A DNA stretch of 64,000 nucleotides from Thermomonas brevis (GTDB lineage: Bacteria > Pseudomonadota > Gammaproteobacteria > Xanthomonadales > Xanthomonadaceae), in the NCBI RefSeq assembly GCF_014395425.1, contig NZ_CP060711.1:1240001-1304000 (forward strand), read 5' to 3'. Made by a program: the position numbers and the translations under genes. The number at the start of each line of letters is the position of its first letter. Position 1 is the stretch's first letter. This document shows, piece after piece, positions 22,409 through 30,468 of this stretch. The notes beneath the pieces were generated by a model. It was not told the origin of the DNA. It saw only the letters and a program-made list of their open reading frames with translations, and made no database searches.

Positions 22409-23089
22409 TCAGGCGGCCAGGCGCGCTTCCAGCAACAGCCGCGCATCGTCCAGCGACGCGACGATGCGATGCCCCAGCGCGAGCGTGGTTTCATCCGGCG
22501 CCAGCAGATCCGGCACCTGCACCGGCGTCATGCCCGCCGCCAGCGCGGCGCGCACGCCGGTCGGCGAATCCTCCAGCACCAAGCAGAGGGCCGGCGCGAC
22601 GCCTAGCGTTGACGCCGCCAGCAGATAAACATCCGGTGCGGGCTTGGGCCTTTGCACGTCGCTGCTGGTGCAGACCGCATCGAAGTACGGCAGCAGCCCG
22701 GCGGCGGCCAGCTTGCGCATCGCCAGTGGGCGGCGGGTGGAGGTCGCCACCGCGCGCGGCATCCCGCGTGCGATCAGCCATTCCAGCAGCGCGACGACGC
22801 CCGGCCGATGGTCGATGCCGGCGTCGGCGACCGCGTCGTACAGGACTTCCGCATGCGCCAGCAGCGCCACGCCGGCCGCGTCGCCGATGTGGCCCGCGAG
22901 CAGGCGCCGGCACAGCCCTTCCCCGCCGCCGATCATCCGCAGCCACAGCGTGTCCGGCACGTCATGGCCGAGCTCCCGCGCGGCCTGCGCCATGCAGGCG
23001 TTGATCGCGCGCTCGCTGTCCAGCATCAGTCCGTCCATATCGAACAGCACCGCCTCGGGACGGAACGGCAGCGGCGCGACCGCGCTCAT
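22409..23089 (-). CDS. HAD family hydrolase (beta-phosphoglucomutase/GPH-like)
   Basis: 226 aa. HAD motif I FDMDGLMLDSE (nucleophile and acid/base Asp), motif II TST in AVATSTRRPLA, and motif III K with DD-type motif IV in KPAPDVYLLAA and CLVLEDSPTG. An all-helical cap lies between I and II. A phosphatase or phosphomutase on a small phosphosugar or nucleotide; substrate not deducible. The start overlaps the RsuA stop (ATGA). Confidence 0.9.
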   Translation of the reverse strand: MSAVAPLPFRPEAVLFDMDGLMLDSERAINACMAQAARELGHDVPDTLWLRMIGGGEGLCRRLLAGHIGDAAGVALLAHAEVLYDAVADAGIDHRPGVVALLEWLIARGMPRAVATSTRRPLAMRKLAAAGLLPYFDAVCTSSDVQRPKPAPDVYLLAASTLGVAPALCLVLEDSPTGVRAALAAGMTPVQVPDLLAPDETTLALGHRIVASLDDARLLLEARLAA

Positions 23090-23796
23090 GCCGTGTCCGT
23101 TGCGAACAGCACCGCACGCGCCGCATCGTCCAGCGTTCGCCACTCGCCGGCCGGCAGCTCGCCCAGCGCCAGCCCGCCGATACGTTCGCGATGCAGGGCG
23201 GCGACGTGGTTGCCGACCGCCGCGAACATCCGCCGCACCTGGTGGTAGCGGCCTTCGTGCAGGGTCAGCCGCGCGGTGCGCGCGTCGAGCGGCTCCAGTT
23301 CCGCCGGCAGCAGCGGCGTCTTCTCGCCGTCGAGCATGAGCGCGCCGCTGGCGAAAGCCGCCGCCTCGTCGCCGCGCAGTTCGTCCGCAAGCTGCGCCAC
23401 GTACACCTTCGGCAGCTTCGACTTCGGCGCGATGATCCGGTGCAGCAGCTGGCCGTCGTCGGTCAGCAGCAGCAGGCCGGAGGTGTCGCGATCCAGCCGG
23501 CCGACGGTGGACAGCGCCGGGCTGCGCAGGCGGAAGCGCGGCGGCAGCAGGTCGTACACGACGCGGCCCGGATCTTTGGTCGAGCAGGTGATGCCGACCG
23601 GCTTGTGCAGCATCAGCAGCAGGCCGGACGGCGGATCGAGCGGCTCGCCGTCGATGCGGATGGCGTCGTGCTCGACCCGGTCGTCGGCGTACAGCACCTC
23701 GCCCGCCGCGTCGGTGACGCGGCCTTCGCGGAACATCCACTGCACGTCCCGGCGGCTGCCGTAGCCGAGGTTGGCGATGTGCTTGACCAGCTTCAT
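23086..23796 (-). CDS. rsuA: 16S rRNA pseudouridine synthase, RsuA family
   Basis: 236 aa from ATG 23796, preceded by AAGGA. N-terminal S4 domain (MKLVKHIANLGYGSRRDVQW) and catalytic signature GRLDRDTSGLLLLTDDG with the nucleophilic Asp; GRYHQVRRMFAAVGNHVAAL near the end. Probably makes pseudouridine 516 in 16S rRNA; other RsuA/RluB members cannot be excluded. Confidence 0.88.
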   Translation of the reverse strand: MKLVKHIANLGYGSRRDVQWMFREGRVTDAAGEVLYADDRVEHDAIRIDGEPLDPPSGLLLMLHKPVGITCSTKDPGRVVYDLLPPRFRLRSPALSTVGRLDRDTSGLLLLTDDGQLLHRIIAPKSKLPKVYVAQLADELRGDEAAAFASGALMLDGEKTPLLPAELEPLDARTARLTLHEGRYHQVRRMFAAVGNHVAALHRERIGGLALGELPAGEWRTLDDAARAVLFATDTA

Positions 23797-23916
23797 TCGG
23801 ATTCCTTGCAACGTATCGATGTCATCCATGGCGAAACCATGCAGTCTCCGGACACCATGGCCCGGCCATCCATGGCCGGTCGTTCAAAGGCGCAGCAGAT
23901 GCCTTGAAGGCGTCCG

Positions 23917-24978
23917 CTAGGCGCGCGCCTTTTCACCTTCCACGATCTTGAAGCCGCCGTCCTGCGCGACGATGCGCACCCGCGCGAAGCCCGCGCCCAG
24001 CGCGTCCTCGTAGGGAAGATGGCGGTTGGCGACCAGCCACAGCCGGCCGCCGGGCTTCAGCGACGACGCGGCGGCGGCGATGAAGGCGCGGCCGATGTCG
24101 GGCCGCTCGCCGCGCCCCAGCGCGTGGAACGGCGGGTTGCAGACGATGGCGTCGAAGCGTTCGGCCACGCCCTGTTCGACGTCATGCCAGTGGAACGCCA
24201 CTGGGACACGAGCGTCCGCCAGGTTGCGCCGCGCCAGCGCCAGCGCGCGCGCGTCGGCCTCGAACAGGTCGAGCGAGGCGATCCGCGGGCAGCGCGCCAG
24301 CGCCTGCATCGACAGATAGCCCCAGCCCGCGCCGAAGTCGGCCACGCGGCCCTGCAAATCGGCCGGCAGCACGGCGGCGAGCATGGCCGAGGCGGCATCC
24401 ACGCGATCCCAGGCGAACACGCCGGGCCGGCTATGAAAGCCGCCGCCGGGCACGTCGGCCGAGGCGATCCGGCGCGGCGCGTCGAACTGCCGCCACTGCG
24501 CGACCAGCGCCGCATCGAAGGCCGCGCCGGGCTGCGTCCAGAACGTGCGGCAATGGAACTTGCTCTGCGCGGCGACGCCGCCGGCCAGTTGCTTCAGGTC
24601 GGCCTCGCGCGATTTCGCGCCTTCGTCGTTCGCCACCGCCGCGACCACCATGCCGCCCGGCGCTACCGCCACGCAGGCCTTCGCCAGCAGCGCGCGCGCT
24701 TCCTCGCGCTGGCGCGGCGGGAGTACCAGCGCCAGCGGGTAGGCGGCGTCCGGCAATGCGTCCTCGTCCAACAGGTCGATACCGAGGCGCTCCAGGCGTT
24801 CGGCTTCCGGCCGGAACGGTTGCGTCGCGACCAGCGCGGACGGACGCGCCGCGTGAAGGGCCGCGCCTTCGCGGGCGCGCAGGAACAGCACGCCGCCTTC
24901 GCCCGGCCAGCGCAGCGGGCCGTCGGCGAAGGGGTGCATGAGGGCGTCGAGGGGGTTGTCGCGCAGGCCGGAAGACAT
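23917..24978 (-). CDS. rsmC: 16S rRNA (guanine1207-N2)-methyltransferase-like protein
   Basis: 353 aa. Two Rossmann-like halves: an N-terminal degenerate domain and a C-terminal SAM domain with GRVADFGAGWGYLSMQAL (motif I) and the N2-guanine motif NPPFH (CNPPFHALGRG). Length fits RsmC. Preferred start ATG 24978; a TTG two codons earlier is also in frame. Confidence 0.88.
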   Translation of the reverse strand: MSSGLRDNPLDALMHPFADGPLRWPGEGGVLFLRAREGAALHAARPSALVATQPFRPEAERLERLGIDLLDEDALPDAAYPLALVLPPRQREEARALLAKACVAVAPGGMVVAAVANDEGAKSREADLKQLAGGVAAQSKFHCRTFWTQPGAAFDAALVAQWRQFDAPRRIASADVPGGGFHSRPGVFAWDRVDAASAMLAAVLPADLQGRVADFGAGWGYLSMQALARCPRIASLDLFEADARALALARRNLADARVPVAFHWHDVEQGVAERFDAIVCNPPFHALGRGERPDIGRAFIAAAASSLKPGGRLWLVANRHLPYEDALGAGFARVRIVAQDGGFKIVEGEKARA

Positions 24979-25079
24979 GGGCAAAGTTTACAGGCCCGTC
25001 TCTCGATGCCGTGCGCAGGGCACACCTTCCATCATTTCCGGAGGCGCAGGACTATCCGGAGAAAAATTCGGAGGTGATG

Positions 25080-25195
25080 CGTGCTCCTCCCCTTTGCGCG
25101 CAGCGCAAGGGGGAGGTTGGGAGGGGGTTGTTCTTGAGAAGCAAAAGCACCCCTCCCCAACCCTCCCCTTCGCCTGCGGCGAAAGGGAGGGAGTC
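25080..25195. repeat. Two G/C-rich REP-like stem-loops in inverted arrangement
   Basis: Stem-loop CTCCCCTTTGCGCG/CGCAAGGGGGAG (25086-25113) and stem-loop CTCCCCTTCGCC/GGCGAAAGGGAG (25163-25190), flanked inside by AGGTTGGGAGGGG and its complement CCCCTCCCCAACC. Such pairs are common between Xanthomonadaceae genes. It lies between the sigma operon 3' end and rsmC. Confidence 0.75.
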
Positions 25196-25201
25196 ATTCG
25201 C

Positions 25202-25648
25202 TCAAAAGGCCGGCGCGACCCACCGCCGCTTCATTGCGCCCAACCCCCAATTCCCCAGCAGGCAAACGGCAGCGGCGGCGCACCACCCCAGCGCCTCACC
25301 ACCGCCCGGCAGCGTCGCCGCCAGCGCCGCCGCCCAGCCGCGCCCGTACCAGGCCACGACCACCGCCGCCGATAGCGCGAACACGAAGCCCAGCCCGCGC
25401 AGCAGGCGCTGTTCCAGCAGCGTGGACGCCTCGGCCCGCGCGCGCGCCTGCGCGGCGGCGCTTCTCGCGACGGCAGTCGCGAAATCGGGCGGCAGGTCCA
25501 CCGGCGGCGCGCGGCGCAGCGCGCGGGCGATGCGCAGGTCGCCGGCATCGGCGTCGGGATCGCCCCGGCGCGCCTGCTCCTGCGCCAGCCAGCGCTGGGC
25601 GTCGATGGCATGCGCGGTGCGGTCGTGTTCGCGGTCGTGGGTGGTCAT
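25202..25648 (-). CDS. Membrane protein, probable anti-sigma factor
   Basis: 148 aa. The first ~85 residues are hydrophilic and cytoplasmic; two membrane helices follow (GLGFVFALSAAVVVAWYGRG; LGWCAAAAVCLLGNWG). No family recognised. Its ATG overlaps the stop of the ECF sigma gene (ATGA) and it has the size and layout of a membrane anti-sigma, so that role is inferred from context alone. Confidence 0.6.
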   Translation of the reverse strand: MTTHDREHDRTAHAIDAQRWLAQEQARRGDPDADAGDLRIARALRRAPPVDLPPDFATAVARSAAAQARARAEASTLLEQRLLRGLGFVFALSAAVVVAWYGRGWAAALAATLPGGGEALGWCAAAAVCLLGNWGLGAMKRRWVAPAF

Positions 25649-26211
25649 GCGGCGACTCCGATGCGCGGGGCGAGCAGCTCGCGCAATCTGTTGCGGCTGC
25701 GGAACAGGTGGCTCTTGATCGTACCGTCGGCCAGGCCGGTGATGGTCGCGATCTCGCCGATCGGCAGCTCTTCCAGGTGGTACAGGGTCAGGATCGTGCG
25801 CTGCAGCGGCGGCAGGCGCTCGATGGCGGCGTGCAGTTCGCGCTCGGCCTCGGCGCCGGCGTGCGCGGCGGCGAGGTCGAAGCCGTCGCCGATGTTGTCG
25901 AGCAGGGACAGGCCGTCCTCGTCGCCCGCCGGTTCCGCCAGCGGGATGCGCTTGCGCTCCAGGTGCCGCTTCGCCACCGAATAGGCCACCTGCCCGATCC
26001 ACGACTTCAGCGGACTGTCGAAGCGGTACTGGTGCAGGTAGCGATGCACGCGCAGGAAGGCGTCCTGGCACAGCTCGCGGGTGTCCTCGGGATGCCGGAC
26101 CATGCGCTGGATCACGTGCCAGCACAGCCCCTGGTAGTCGCGCACCAGCCGCTCGAACGCGCCGGGGCGGTTTTCGAGCACGGCTTCGACGAGGGCGCGA
26201 TCGGCATCCAT
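25645..26211 (-). CDS. ECF RNA polymerase sigma factor
   Basis: 188 aa. Region 2 is ARLVRDYQ-like: FERLVRDYQGLCWHVIQRMV, ELCQDAFLRVHRYL and SPLKSWIGQVAYSVAKRHLE. Region 4 is LPPLQRTILTLYHLEELPIG, IATITGLADGTIKSHLFRSR. No C-terminal extension. It co-transcribes with the probable anti-sigma gene and is divergent from the DUF6249 gene. A TGCAACC-N14-CGTATCCC promoter stands immediately upstream, implying autoregulation and a very short leader. Confidence 0.93.
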   Translation of the reverse strand: MDADRALVEAVLENRPGAFERLVRDYQGLCWHVIQRMVRHPEDTRELCQDAFLRVHRYLHQYRFDSPLKSWIGQVAYSVAKRHLERKRIPLAEPAGDEDGLSLLDNIGDGFDLAAAHAGAEAERELHAAIERLPPLQRTILTLYHLEELPIGEIATITGLADGTIKSHLFRSRNRLRELLAPRIGVAA

Positions 26212-26218
26212 CCGGCAT

Positions 26219-26247
26219 GGGATACGCCGAGGGGCCGGAGGGTTGCA
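26219..26247 (-). promoter_or_regulatory. Probable ECF-type promoter of the sigma operon
   Basis: On the minus strand TGCAACC (26241-26247), 14-bp spacer, CGTATCCC (26219-26226). The start is expected within about 5-8 nt of the sigma ATG at 26211, i.e. nearly leaderless, consistent with the lack of a ribosome site. Identical to the divergent plus-strand copy. Confidence 0.75.
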
Positions 26248-26268
26248 ACGGATTTCGAAATAATCGAC

Positions 26269-26297
26269 TGCAACCGCCCGCCGCCCGGCCGTATCCC
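26269..26297 (+). promoter_or_regulatory. Probable ECF-type promoter of the DUF6249 gene
   Basis: TGCAACC (26269-26275), 14-bp spacer, CGTATCCC (26290-26297) on the plus strand, 46 bp before the ATG at 26344, whose AAGGAG ribosome site is at 26332-26337. Confidence 0.75.
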
Positions 26298-26343
26298 TTG
26301 CCCCGAACGGCCAGCACGGCCGCCCGACCCCAAGGAGACACCC

Positions 26344-26670
26344 ATGAATTTCGAGCTGCTGATCCCGATCACCCTGTTCCTCTGCATCGCCTACTCGATC
26401 AAGGCCGTGGTCGATGCCCGCGTGCGCAAGCAGCTGGTCGCCAGCAACGGCGATCCCTCGCTGGTGCGCAACATCCTGGAAGGCGACGAAACCGCACGCC
26501 GCCTGTCCTCGCTACGCTGGGGCATCACCCTGGTGGCGCTGTCGCTGGGCTTCGGCATCGTCGAAGCGCGCGGCTGGGAGCAGATCACGCCGGGCGCGAT
26601 CGCGGTGCTGGTCGGCGCGCTGGGGCTGGGCAACCTGGTCTTCTTCGCGGTTTCGCGCAAGCTGCGCTGA
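26344..26670 (+). CDS. DUF6249-type membrane protein
   Basis: 108 aa with three hydrophobic helices (LLIPITLFLCIAYSIKAVVD; SLRWGITLVALSLGFGIVEA; PGAIAVLVGALGLGNLVFF) and a soluble loop RKQLVASNGD. Length and layout fit DUF6249 proteins, which are often next to ECF sigma genes. It shares a promoter sequence with the sigma operon, so it is probably an ECF target. Function unknown. Confidence 0.7.
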   Translation: MNFELLIPITLFLCIAYSIKAVVDARVRKQLVASNGDPSLVRNILEGDETARRLSSLRWGITLVALSLGFGIVEARGWEQITPGAIAVLVGALGLGNLVFFAVSRKLR

Positions 26671-26715
26671 TCGACTCCGGTATGCTGTCGGCCCCGCAAC
26701 GCCGACAGCATGCCC

Positions 26716-26982
26716 ATGTCCGACGCACCGCCCGACCGCCTTTCCAACGACCCGCGCAGCCCGTTCTACCAGCCGGAATTGCTGGAACGCGGCATCGGCA
26801 TCCGCTTCAACGGCACCGAGCGCAACAACGTCGAGGAATACTGCATCAGCGAAGGCTGGGTGCGGGTGCAGGCGGGCCGCTCGCTGGATCGCCGCGGCAT
26901 GCCGATGACGATGAAGGTCAAGGGCAGCGTGGAAGCGTGGTTCCTGGACGCCGCCGGGGAAGCCGAAACGCCGGCTGACTGA
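26716..26982 (+). CDS. DUF3297 family small protein
   Basis: 88 aa. DUF3297 pattern: DRLSNDPRSPFYQPELLERG, IGIRFNGTERNNVEEYC, EGWVRVQAGRSLDRRGMPMT and VKGSVEAWF. The start was taken at ATG 26716; an ATG two codons upstream is possible. A glutathione or cofactor role has not been established for this family. Confidence 0.8.
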   Translation: MSDAPPDRLSNDPRSPFYQPELLERGIGIRFNGTERNNVEEYCISEGWVRVQAGRSLDRRGMPMTMKVKGSVEAWFLDAAGEAETPAD

Positions 26983-27054
26983 TCGGCGCGGCGCACCTCC
27001 CGCCCGCGCTGCGGCGGGGGCACACTGCGGGCAGACCCCACGCGGAGAACGCCC

Positions 27055-27612
27055 ATGCACGCCAAGCTCACCGCATTCGCACTGGCCCTCGCGCTGGCCG
27101 GCTGCGCCTCCAGCGGCGGCGCCAACATGCTGTCCGCCGACGCCCCCCGCGCCCTGCCCGACGCCGGCCCGGTCGGCGTCGCTTGGGCCGACCCGGCCAC
27201 CTTCACCGAGCTGCGCCACAGCCGCAACCGCTGGGACAGCGAGCGCGGCAGCTGGCTGACCGATCTGGCCAAGTACATGCGCAAGCGCGCCGAAGCGCAG
27301 CTGCCGGCCGGCGAGCGCCTGCAGCTCACCATCGTCGACATCGACCGCGCCGGCGACTACGAGCCGTGGCGCCATCCGGGCCAGCAGGACATCCGCATCA
27401 TCCGCGACATCTATCCGCCGCGCATGACCGTGCAATACAAGCGCTTCGACGCCAGCGGCGCGGTGGTCGCGGAAGGCGAGCGCAAGATCACCGACCCGGC
27501 CTTCCTCGTCAACGCCGCGCCGTTCAACGACACCGATCCGCTGCGCTACGAGAAGCGGATGATCGACAGCTGGCTGCGCCGCGAGCTGCGCGAGCCGGTC
27601 GCGGCGCGCTGA
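27055..27612 (+). CDS. DUF3016 lipoprotein
   Basis: 185 aa. Lipobox LALAGC after a short signal sequence. DUF3016 features: VAWADPATFTELRH, GSWLTDLAKYMRKRAEAQLP and QLTIVDIDRAGDYEPW. Predicted periplasmic or outer-membrane lipoprotein, function unknown. Confidence 0.85.
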   Translation: MHAKLTAFALALALAGCASSGGANMLSADAPRALPDAGPVGVAWADPATFTELRHSRNRWDSERGSWLTDLAKYMRKRAEAQLPAGERLQLTIVDIDRAGDYEPWRHPGQQDIRIIRDIYPPRMTVQYKRFDASGAVVAEGERKITDPAFLVNAAPFNDTDPLRYEKRMIDSWLRRELREPVAAR

Positions 27613-27635
27613 ACCCACCGCGATGCGCCATGCGC

Positions 27636-27657
27636 GAAGCCGCCTGCGGGCGGCTTC
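27636..27657. terminator. Hairpin between convergent genes
   Basis: GAAGCCGCC and GGCGGCTTC (9-bp arms, TGCG loop) with GTCGTTT afterwards on the plus strand. It lies between the DUF3016 gene and the ECF42-type sigma gene and may end both transcripts, weakly. Confidence 0.5.
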
Positions 27658-27663
27658 GTCGTT

Positions 27664-28932
27664 TCAGGCGCAGGCGCAGGCGGCGGCGCGCGCCAGCAGC
27701 GTCTCGCGCTCGCGCGCATTGCCGGTCAGCGACGCCGCGCGAGCGAACTCGGCGCGCGCCTCGTCCAGCCGGCCCAGCTGCTGCAACAGGTCGCCGCGCA
27801 CCGCCGGCAGCGGCGCGTAGTCGCGCAGCTTCGCATCGACCGCGAGCGCGTCCACGATCGGCAGCGCCGACGCCGCGCCCTGCGCCCGCCCCACCGCGAC
27901 CGCGCGGTTGAGTTCGACCACCGGCGACGGCGCCACCCGCATCAGCCGCGCGTACAGCGCCGCGATCCCGGTCCAGTCGGTGTCCTCGAAGCGCAGCGCG
28001 CGCGCGTGGCAGGCCGCCAGCGCCGCCTGCAGCGCGTAGGCGCCGTCCGCACCGCCCAGCCGGCGCGCATGCTCCAGCGCCTGCAGGCCGCGCTGGATCT
28101 GCAGCCGGTCCCAGCGCGCGCGGTTCTGCTCGGCCAGCAGGATCGGTGCGCCGTCGGCCCGCGTGCGCGCGGGGATGCGCGAGGCCTGCAGCTCCATCAG
28201 CGCGAGCAAGCCGAACACTTCCGGCTCGCGCGGCAACAACCCGGCCAGCACCCGGCCCAGCCGCAGCGCCTCCTCGCACAGCGCCGGGCGCATCCAGTCC
28301 TCGCCGCTGGTGGCCGCATAGCCTTCGTTGAAGACGAGGTAGAGCACCTCCAGCACCGCATCGAGGCGCTCCGGCAGCTCCGCCTTGCGCGGCACCTCGA
28401 ACGGCACCCGCTTCTCGGCCAGCGTGCGCTTGGCGCGGACGATGCGCTGCGCCACCGTCGCCTCCTGCTGCAGGAAAGCGCGCGCGATCTCCGGCGTGGA
28501 CAGCCCGCCCAGCATGCGCAGGGTCAGCGCGACCCGCGACTCCATCGGCAGCGCCGGGTGGCAGCTGGCGAACAGCAGGCGCAACAGGTCGTCGCCGATG
28601 TCGTCGTCCGCGTAGCGCTGGGCATCGTCGCCTTGCATGTCGGCTCCGTGCAGCGTGAGTTCGATGCCGAATTCGTCCTGCTTGCGCGCATGCAGCAGGC
28701 GCTGGCGGACGTGGTCGATGCCCCGGTGCTTGGCCGCGGTCATCAGCCAGGCGGCCGGATTGTCCGGCACGCCTTCGCGCGGCCAGCGCTCCAGCGCGGC
28801 GAGCAGCACGTCCTGCGCCAGTTCCTCGGCGGTGTCGATGTTGCCGGTGATGCGGGCCAGCCGCGCCAGCAGCTTCGGCGATTCCATCCGCCACAGGGCG
28901 TCGAGACGGCGATGGAGGTCGTCGGCGTTCAT
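27664..28932 (-). CDS. ECF42-type sigma factor with C-terminal helical extension
   Basis: 422 aa, twice the usual ECF length. Region 2 (RITGNIDTAEELAQDVLLAA; PAAWLMTAAKHRGIDHVRQR) and region 4 (LRMLGGLSTPEIARAFLQQE) are followed by a ~230-residue DUF6596/TPR-like domain with VLEVLYLVFNEGYAATSGED and GADGAYALQAALAACHARA. This is the SigJ/ECF42 architecture, where the extension replaces an anti-sigma. Start ATG at 28932. It is the last gene of an operon after YCII and two VOC genes. Confidence 0.9.
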   Translation of the reverse strand: MNADDLHRRLDALWRMESPKLLARLARITGNIDTAEELAQDVLLAALERWPREGVPDNPAAWLMTAAKHRGIDHVRQRLLHARKQDEFGIELTLHGADMQGDDAQRYADDDIGDDLLRLLFASCHPALPMESRVALTLRMLGGLSTPEIARAFLQQEATVAQRIVRAKRTLAEKRVPFEVPRKAELPERLDAVLEVLYLVFNEGYAATSGEDWMRPALCEEALRLGRVLAGLLPREPEVFGLLALMELQASRIPARTRADGAPILLAEQNRARWDRLQIQRGLQALEHARRLGGADGAYALQAALAACHARALRFEDTDWTGIAALYARLMRVAPSPVVELNRAVAVGRAQGAASALPIVDALAVDAKLRDYAPLPAVRGDLLQQLGRLDEARAEFARAASLTGNARERETLLARAAACACA

Positions 28933-28977
28933 CCCGCCGATGACACCATCGCCCGCCCCCGCCACGCAAGCGGCCGC

Positions 28978-29385
28978 TTACTGCTGCGGCGCAGGCGCGG
29001 CGTCCATGTGGAACACGCCCCACTGGTGGCCGTCGAGATCGACGAAGGCCCAGGAGTACATGAAGCCGAGATCTTCCGGGTCGTGGCCTTCCGTCGCGCC
29101 GGCCGCGATCGCCTTGCGCACCAGCGCGTCCACCTCCTCCCGGCTGTCCAGCGACAGCGAGAACAGCGCCTCGGTGGCCTTGCGCGGATCGGTGATCGGC
29201 ACCTTGGACAAGGTGGAGAAGAACGATTCGGCCACCAGCATCACGCTGGTGCTGTCGTTGATGACCAGGGCGGCGCCGTTTTCGCTGGTGAACTGCGGAT
29301 TGAACGAGAAGCCGAGCGCCTCGAAGAAATCGACGCTGCGCTCCAGGTCCTTCACCGGCAGGGTGACGTAGAGATTGCGGGGCAT
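28978..29385 (-). CDS. VOC/glyoxalase family protein
   Basis: 135 aa. Betaalphabetabetabeta fold pattern: RNLYVTLPVKDLERSVDFFE, ALGFSFNPQF, GAALVINDSTSVMLV, and the closing FVDLDGHQWGVFHMD. Metal-binding His/Glu set is plausible but not confirmed. It sits between the second VOC gene and the ECF42 sigma gene. Confidence 0.85.
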   Translation of the reverse strand: MPRNLYVTLPVKDLERSVDFFEALGFSFNPQFTSENGAALVINDSTSVMLVAESFFSTLSKVPITDPRKATEALFSLSLDSREEVDALVRKAIAAGATEGHDPEDLGFMYSWAFVDLDGHQWGVFHMDAAPAPQQ

Positions 29386-29420
29386 GGGATGTCCTTTGTA
29401 TTGGATTGCGGAAGGTGCGA

Positions 29421-29864
29421 TCAGCCTTGCGAGGGCGTCCAGTCGGCGGCGGCCACGACGTTGATCATCCACGGCACGCCGAACCTGTCGACCAACGAGC
29501 CGAAGCCGGGCGACCAGAAGGTCTCGCCGAACGCCATCACCGTCCGGCCGCCTTCGGACAGCCGCTCGAACCAGCGCCGGGCCTCGTCCGCGTCCTCGGT
29601 GTGCAGGGTGACGTCGAAACCGTTCTTCGGCTTGTCCACGTTGGGCGCCCAGTCGGTGTCCATGTCGGCGCCCATCAGCGCCTGGTCGCCGACTTCGAGC
29701 CAGCAGTGCATGAGCCAGCTCTTGTACTTCTCGTCGGTCGGCATGCCCGGCGGCGCGTCGGCATACGCGAAGGCGGCGGTGATCCTGCCGCCCAGAACGT
29801 CGGCATAGAACTCGAACGCTTCGCGGCATTGGCCCCGGAAGCTCAGGCTGGTGACGATTTTCAT
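29421..29864 (-). CDS. VOC family protein (PhnB-like)
   Basis: 147 aa. PhnB/3-demethylubiquinone-type VOC layout: SLSFRGQCREAFEFYADVLG, GGRITAAFAYADAPPGMP and the end DRFGVPWMINV. Substrate unknown. Gap of 28 bp to the YCII gene and 35 bp to the next VOC gene. Confidence 0.85.
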   Translation of the reverse strand: MKIVTSLSFRGQCREAFEFYADVLGGRITAAFAYADAPPGMPTDEKYKSWLMHCWLEVGDQALMGADMDTDWAPNVDKPKNGFDVTLHTEDADEARRWFERLSEGGRTVMAFGETFWSPGFGSLVDRFGVPWMINVVAAADWTPSQG

Positions 29865-29892
29865 GATGTGGTTCTCCTCTGGCGGATAGTCG

Positions 29893-30312
29893 TCAATGAT
29901 CGAGGCGTTCGCGCAGGCGGTCTTCCCGCTCGCGCAGCTCGGGGATGAATTCGGCGCCGAAATCCTTCGAACAGAACAGCGGGCGGATTTCCAGCTCGGA
30001 CGGGCCGGGCATCGGGTTGGGGCAGCGCTTGGCCCATTCGATCGCCTCGTCCATCGAGCGAACCTCCCACAGCCAGAACCCGGCCACCAATTCGCGGGTT
30101 TCGGCGAACGGGCCGTCGATCACCCGCCGCTGCGGGCCGTCGAAGGCCACGCGCACGCCGCGCGAACTGGGATGCAGCCCCTCGCCGGCCAGCATCACCC
30201 CGGCGTTCACCAGCTCCTCGTTGAACTTGCCCATCGCCTCCAGCAGCTCGGTGCTGGGCATCGCGCCCGCTTCGGAATCGGCCGTGGCCTTCACCATCAC
30301 CATCACTTTCAT
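29893..30312 (-). CDS. YCII/DGPF domain protein
   Basis: 139 aa. Contains the DGPF signature in VIDGPFAETRELVAGFWLWE; N-terminus MKVMVMVKATADSEAGAMPS. YCII (DGPF) proteins occur with ECF42 sigma factors and are thought to be dehydratase-like or antioxidant proteins. First gene of the sigma operon, 44 bp downstream of an ECF42-type promoter. Confidence 0.88.
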   Translation of the reverse strand: MKVMVMVKATADSEAGAMPSTELLEAMGKFNEELVNAGVMLAGEGLHPSSRGVRVAFDGPQRRVIDGPFAETRELVAGFWLWEVRSMDEAIEWAKRCPNPMPGPSELEIRPLFCSKDFGAEFIPELREREDRLRERLDH

Positions 30313-30355
30313 GTCGTCCTCCGCGCGGGCGGCGTTGCCCGCTTGCATGGAAGGC

Positions 30356-30382
30356 GACGACCGGCGGCGGCCGGGATCGACA
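30356..30382 (-). promoter_or_regulatory. ECF42-type promoter of the YCII-VOC-sigma operon
   Basis: TGTCGA (30377-30382), 17-bp spacer, CGTC (30356-30359) on the minus strand. TGTCGA at -35 with CGA/TC at -10 is what I recall as the motif reported for ECF42 sigma factors. Confidence 0.65.
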
Positions 30383-30415
30383 CGTCCGAAAAAATTCTTT
30401 CGCGCATTCAGTTTG

Positions 30416-30442
30416 TGTCGACCGAACCGGGCCGGCATCATC
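30416..30442 (+). promoter_or_regulatory. ECF42-type promoter of the divergent YCII gene
   Basis: TGTCGA (30416-30421), 17-bp spacer, CATC (30439-30442), one mismatch from the minus-strand copy. It stands 27 bp before the ATG at 30469. Confidence 0.45.
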
Positions 30443-30468
30443 CGCGGGCCATTCCCGCGGAGCGCGCG

